This document shows, one piece after another, positions 21,299 through 22,704 of a DNA stretch of 22,704 nt. The notes beneath the pieces are model-generated. The model saw only the letters and a program-made list of their open reading frames with translations, had not been told where the DNA came from and made no database searches. Numbering within the stretch: the stretch's first letter is position 1; the number at the start of each line of letters is the position of its first letter. The stretch lies in assembly GCA_003552785.1 (NCBI GenBank), contig PUOQ01000070.1, positions 1-22,704 of the forward strand, in the 5' to 3' direction. Made by a program: the position numbers and the translations under genes. The stretch is from Dehalococcoidia bacterium (lineage in GTDB: Bacteria; Chloroflexota; Dehalococcoidia; Dehalococcoidales; CSSed11-197).

Positions 21299-22147
21299 TT
21301 GAAAACTGTTGGTATTGTTTATCATCCTAAAAACCAGGCTGCCCCCACTATGGCAGAGCGAGTACAAAAACTGCTTTCAAATCTCGGAGTAGACACCTGG
21401 CAGGCTTCTGCCTGGAAAGCAGATGAGATTCGCGAACAGGTATATTCAACCGATCTCATCGTCACCGTCGGCGGCGACGGCACTATACTTAGAACAGCTC
21501 ATGCCATAACTCCAGCCAAAACCCCAATTACCGGTGTTAATTTAGGCAGACTGGGATTCTTAACCGAAATCAACGCCGATGAATTGGAAGAAGGGCTTTC
21601 AGCATTAATTCAGGGGAAAGGGTGGATTGATGAAAGAGCCATGCTTGAAGCTGAATTAACACTATCCGGCGAAACCGGTGAATACTCAAACCAGCATTTC
21701 TGGGCATTAAACGATGTAGTGGTGGCAAGGGGTGAAGTAGCACGAATTATACATGTTGACGCCAGCATCGACAAAGAATCTTTTGCTACATACCGGGCCG
21801 ATGGAGTAATCCTGGCTACAGCAACCGGCTCGACCGGTTACGCCCTGGCTGCAGGGGGCCCGGTAATGCACCCTGCAGCTGAGGACTTTTTGCTGGTACC
21901 GATACTCCCCCATCTCAGTCCGGGTTATAACCTGGTTTTGCCGAAAAACTCATTTGTTGAACTTAAAGTTTCAAACACCCATCTGGCTACCCTAAACATT
22001 GACGGCCATATCAGCCTGTCTCTCCCGGACGGTGCAAACATAAAGGTAAAACACAGCCCGCATAAAAGCCACTTTTTGCGGCTAAATCCCAGAACCTCTT
22101 TCTTTTCAACCCTGGAAAAAAAGCTTCAGGTTTTAACATGGAAATAA
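21299..22147 (+). CDS. nadK: NAD kinase
   Basis: 282 residues. It phosphorylates NAD+ to NADP+ with ATP or polyphosphate. Diagnostic motifs are GGDGT at 58-62, GVNLGRLGFLTE, LNDVVVARG, ADGVILATATGSTGYALAAGGPVMHP and IDGHISLSLPDG. The start codon is TTG (21299-21301): AAGGA stands 7 nt upstream and the protein begins KTVGIVYHPKN as expected for the family. The last 10 nt overlap the downstream acetyltransferase gene. Confidence 0.96.
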   Translation: MKTVGIVYHPKNQAAPTMAERVQKLLSNLGVDTWQASAWKADEIREQVYSTDLIVTVGGDGTILRTAHAITPAKTPITGVNLGRLGFLTEINADELEEGLSALIQGKGWIDERAMLEAELTLSGETGEYSNQHFWALNDVVVARGEVARIIHVDASIDKESFATYRADGVILATATGSTGYALAAGGPVMHPAAEDFLLVPILPHLSPGYNLVLPKNSFVELKVSNTHLATLNIDGHISLSLPDGANIKVKHSPHKSHFLRLNPRTSFFSTLEKKLQVLTWK

Positions 22148-22599
22148 TTGAAAAAGCAACCATAAAAGACGCCACTCAGATTCACCGGATGGTAAACAAA
22201 TTTGCCGACCAGGGCAAAATGCTGGCCCGGCCACTTTCAGAAATATACGAAAATATCAGGGACTTTTACGTGATACGCGAGCAAGGGCGGGTAATCGCCT
22301 GTGCCGCCCTGCATGTTATATGGGAAGACCTGGCTGAAATAAAGTCAGTAGCCGTAACGGGTGACTACCAGAAAAAGGGCTGGGGGGAAAAGCTGGTGCG
22401 TGTTTGCCTCGAAGAAGCCGCCCATTTAAACATTCCAAAGGTGTTTTGTCTTACCTATACACCAGAATTCTTTTCTAAATGCGGATTTAAAATCATTGAC
22501 AGGGAAAATCTGCCCCAGAAGATCTGGGGGGAATGCTTTAAATGCCCCAAATTTCCTGATTGTGACGAAACCGCACTGATTTATTCTTTCAAGAACTAG
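22138..22599 (+). CDS. argA: GNAT N-acetyltransferase, ArgA-like (N-acetylglutamate synthase type)
   Basis: 153 residues. It has the GNAT core (FYVIREQGRVIACAALH, SVAVTGDYQKKGWGEKLV with the acetyl-CoA loop QKKGWG) and the C-terminal block FFSKCGFKIIDRENLPQKIWGECFKCPKFPDCDETAL. That tail with its cysteines is typical of short ArgA-like N-acetylglutamate synthases, which start arginine synthesis. The assignment beyond GNAT is by motif only, and no arginine gene is near. The ATG overlaps the nadK end by 10 nt. Confidence 0.8.
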   Translation: MEIIEKATIKDATQIHRMVNKFADQGKMLARPLSEIYENIRDFYVIREQGRVIACAALHVIWEDLAEIKSVAVTGDYQKKGWGEKLVRVCLEEAAHLNIPKVFCLTYTPEFFSKCGFKIIDRENLPQKIWGECFKCPKFPDCDETALIYSFKN

Positions 22600-22606
22600 G
22601 AGCCGC

Positions 22607-22704
22607 ATGCAGGAAATACCATTGAGTACAAAGTATATATATAAGGGGTCTATTCTCAACCTTAGAATAGACACGGTGGCTCTTGATAATGGCCAGACAG
22701 GGAA
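22607..22704 (+). CDS. Nudix hydrolase, probable ADP-ribose pyrophosphatase, N-terminal part
   Basis: ATG at 22607 with AGGAG 4 nt upstream, overlapping the previous stop codon. The 32 visible residues (YIYKGSILNLRIDTVALDNG after the first nine) match the beta-strand N-terminus of ADP-ribose pyrophosphatases. The Nudix box itself lies beyond the window, so the call rests on this segment only. Confidence 0.7.
   Translation, partial: MQEIPLSTKYIYKGSILNLRIDTVALDNGQTG

Overview
The window looks like chromosomal DNA of a Chloroflexota bacterium, probably class Dehalococcoidia. The grounds are protein character and the head-to-head placement of a str/S10 ribosomal superoperon and a complete chorismate operon; this comes from memory of the group and was not searched. 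There are no mobile elements, CRISPR arrays, tRNA or rRNA genes.

Left part (1-8740, minus strand): rpsL, rpsG, fusA, rpsJ, rplC, rplD, rplW, rplB, rpsS, rplV, rpsC, rplP, rpmC, rpsQ and the start of rplN, tightly packed. No tuf lies between fusA and rpsJ. S3 carries a disordered C-terminal tail of about 183 residues. S12 has Pro where the streptomycin-site Lys88 (E. coli numbering) normally sits. The operon has a clear promoter (8901-8872) and a leader with two hairpins that share an alternative pairing.

Centre (8964-17788, plus strand): one operon in pathway order, aroF-aroB-aroD-aroE/aroK(fused)-aroA-aroC-pheA-tyrA, running from PEP plus erythrose-4-phosphate to phenylpyruvate and 4-hydroxyphenylpyruvate. 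Cistrons overlap or nearly abut, and a strong terminator follows tyrA. The most interesting element is its leader. A strong promoter (8964-8992) is followed by a 33-codon ORF (9028-9129) in which eight of nine consecutive codons are Tyr, Phe or Trp. Then comes an intrinsic terminator (9158-9184) whose 5' arm can instead pair with a segment overlapping the end of the leader ORF. This is the architecture of a ribosome-stalling transcription attenuator, here apparently sensing all three aromatic amino acids and controlling the common pathway. Enzyme-level control is suggested too: a regulatory N-terminal domain on the DAHP synthase and an ACT domain on PheA.

Right part (17789-22704): a small zinc-ribbon protein and an RsuA/RluB-type pseudouridine synthase (minus strand); a rubrerythrin-VIT1 fusion likely to be an iron transporter (plus); a lone GcvH-like lipoyl protein (minus); then a small membrane protein, NAD kinase, an ArgA-like acetyltransferase and the start of a Nudix hydrolase (plus). 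Several promoters in the window share a TGCTA extended -10 signature.
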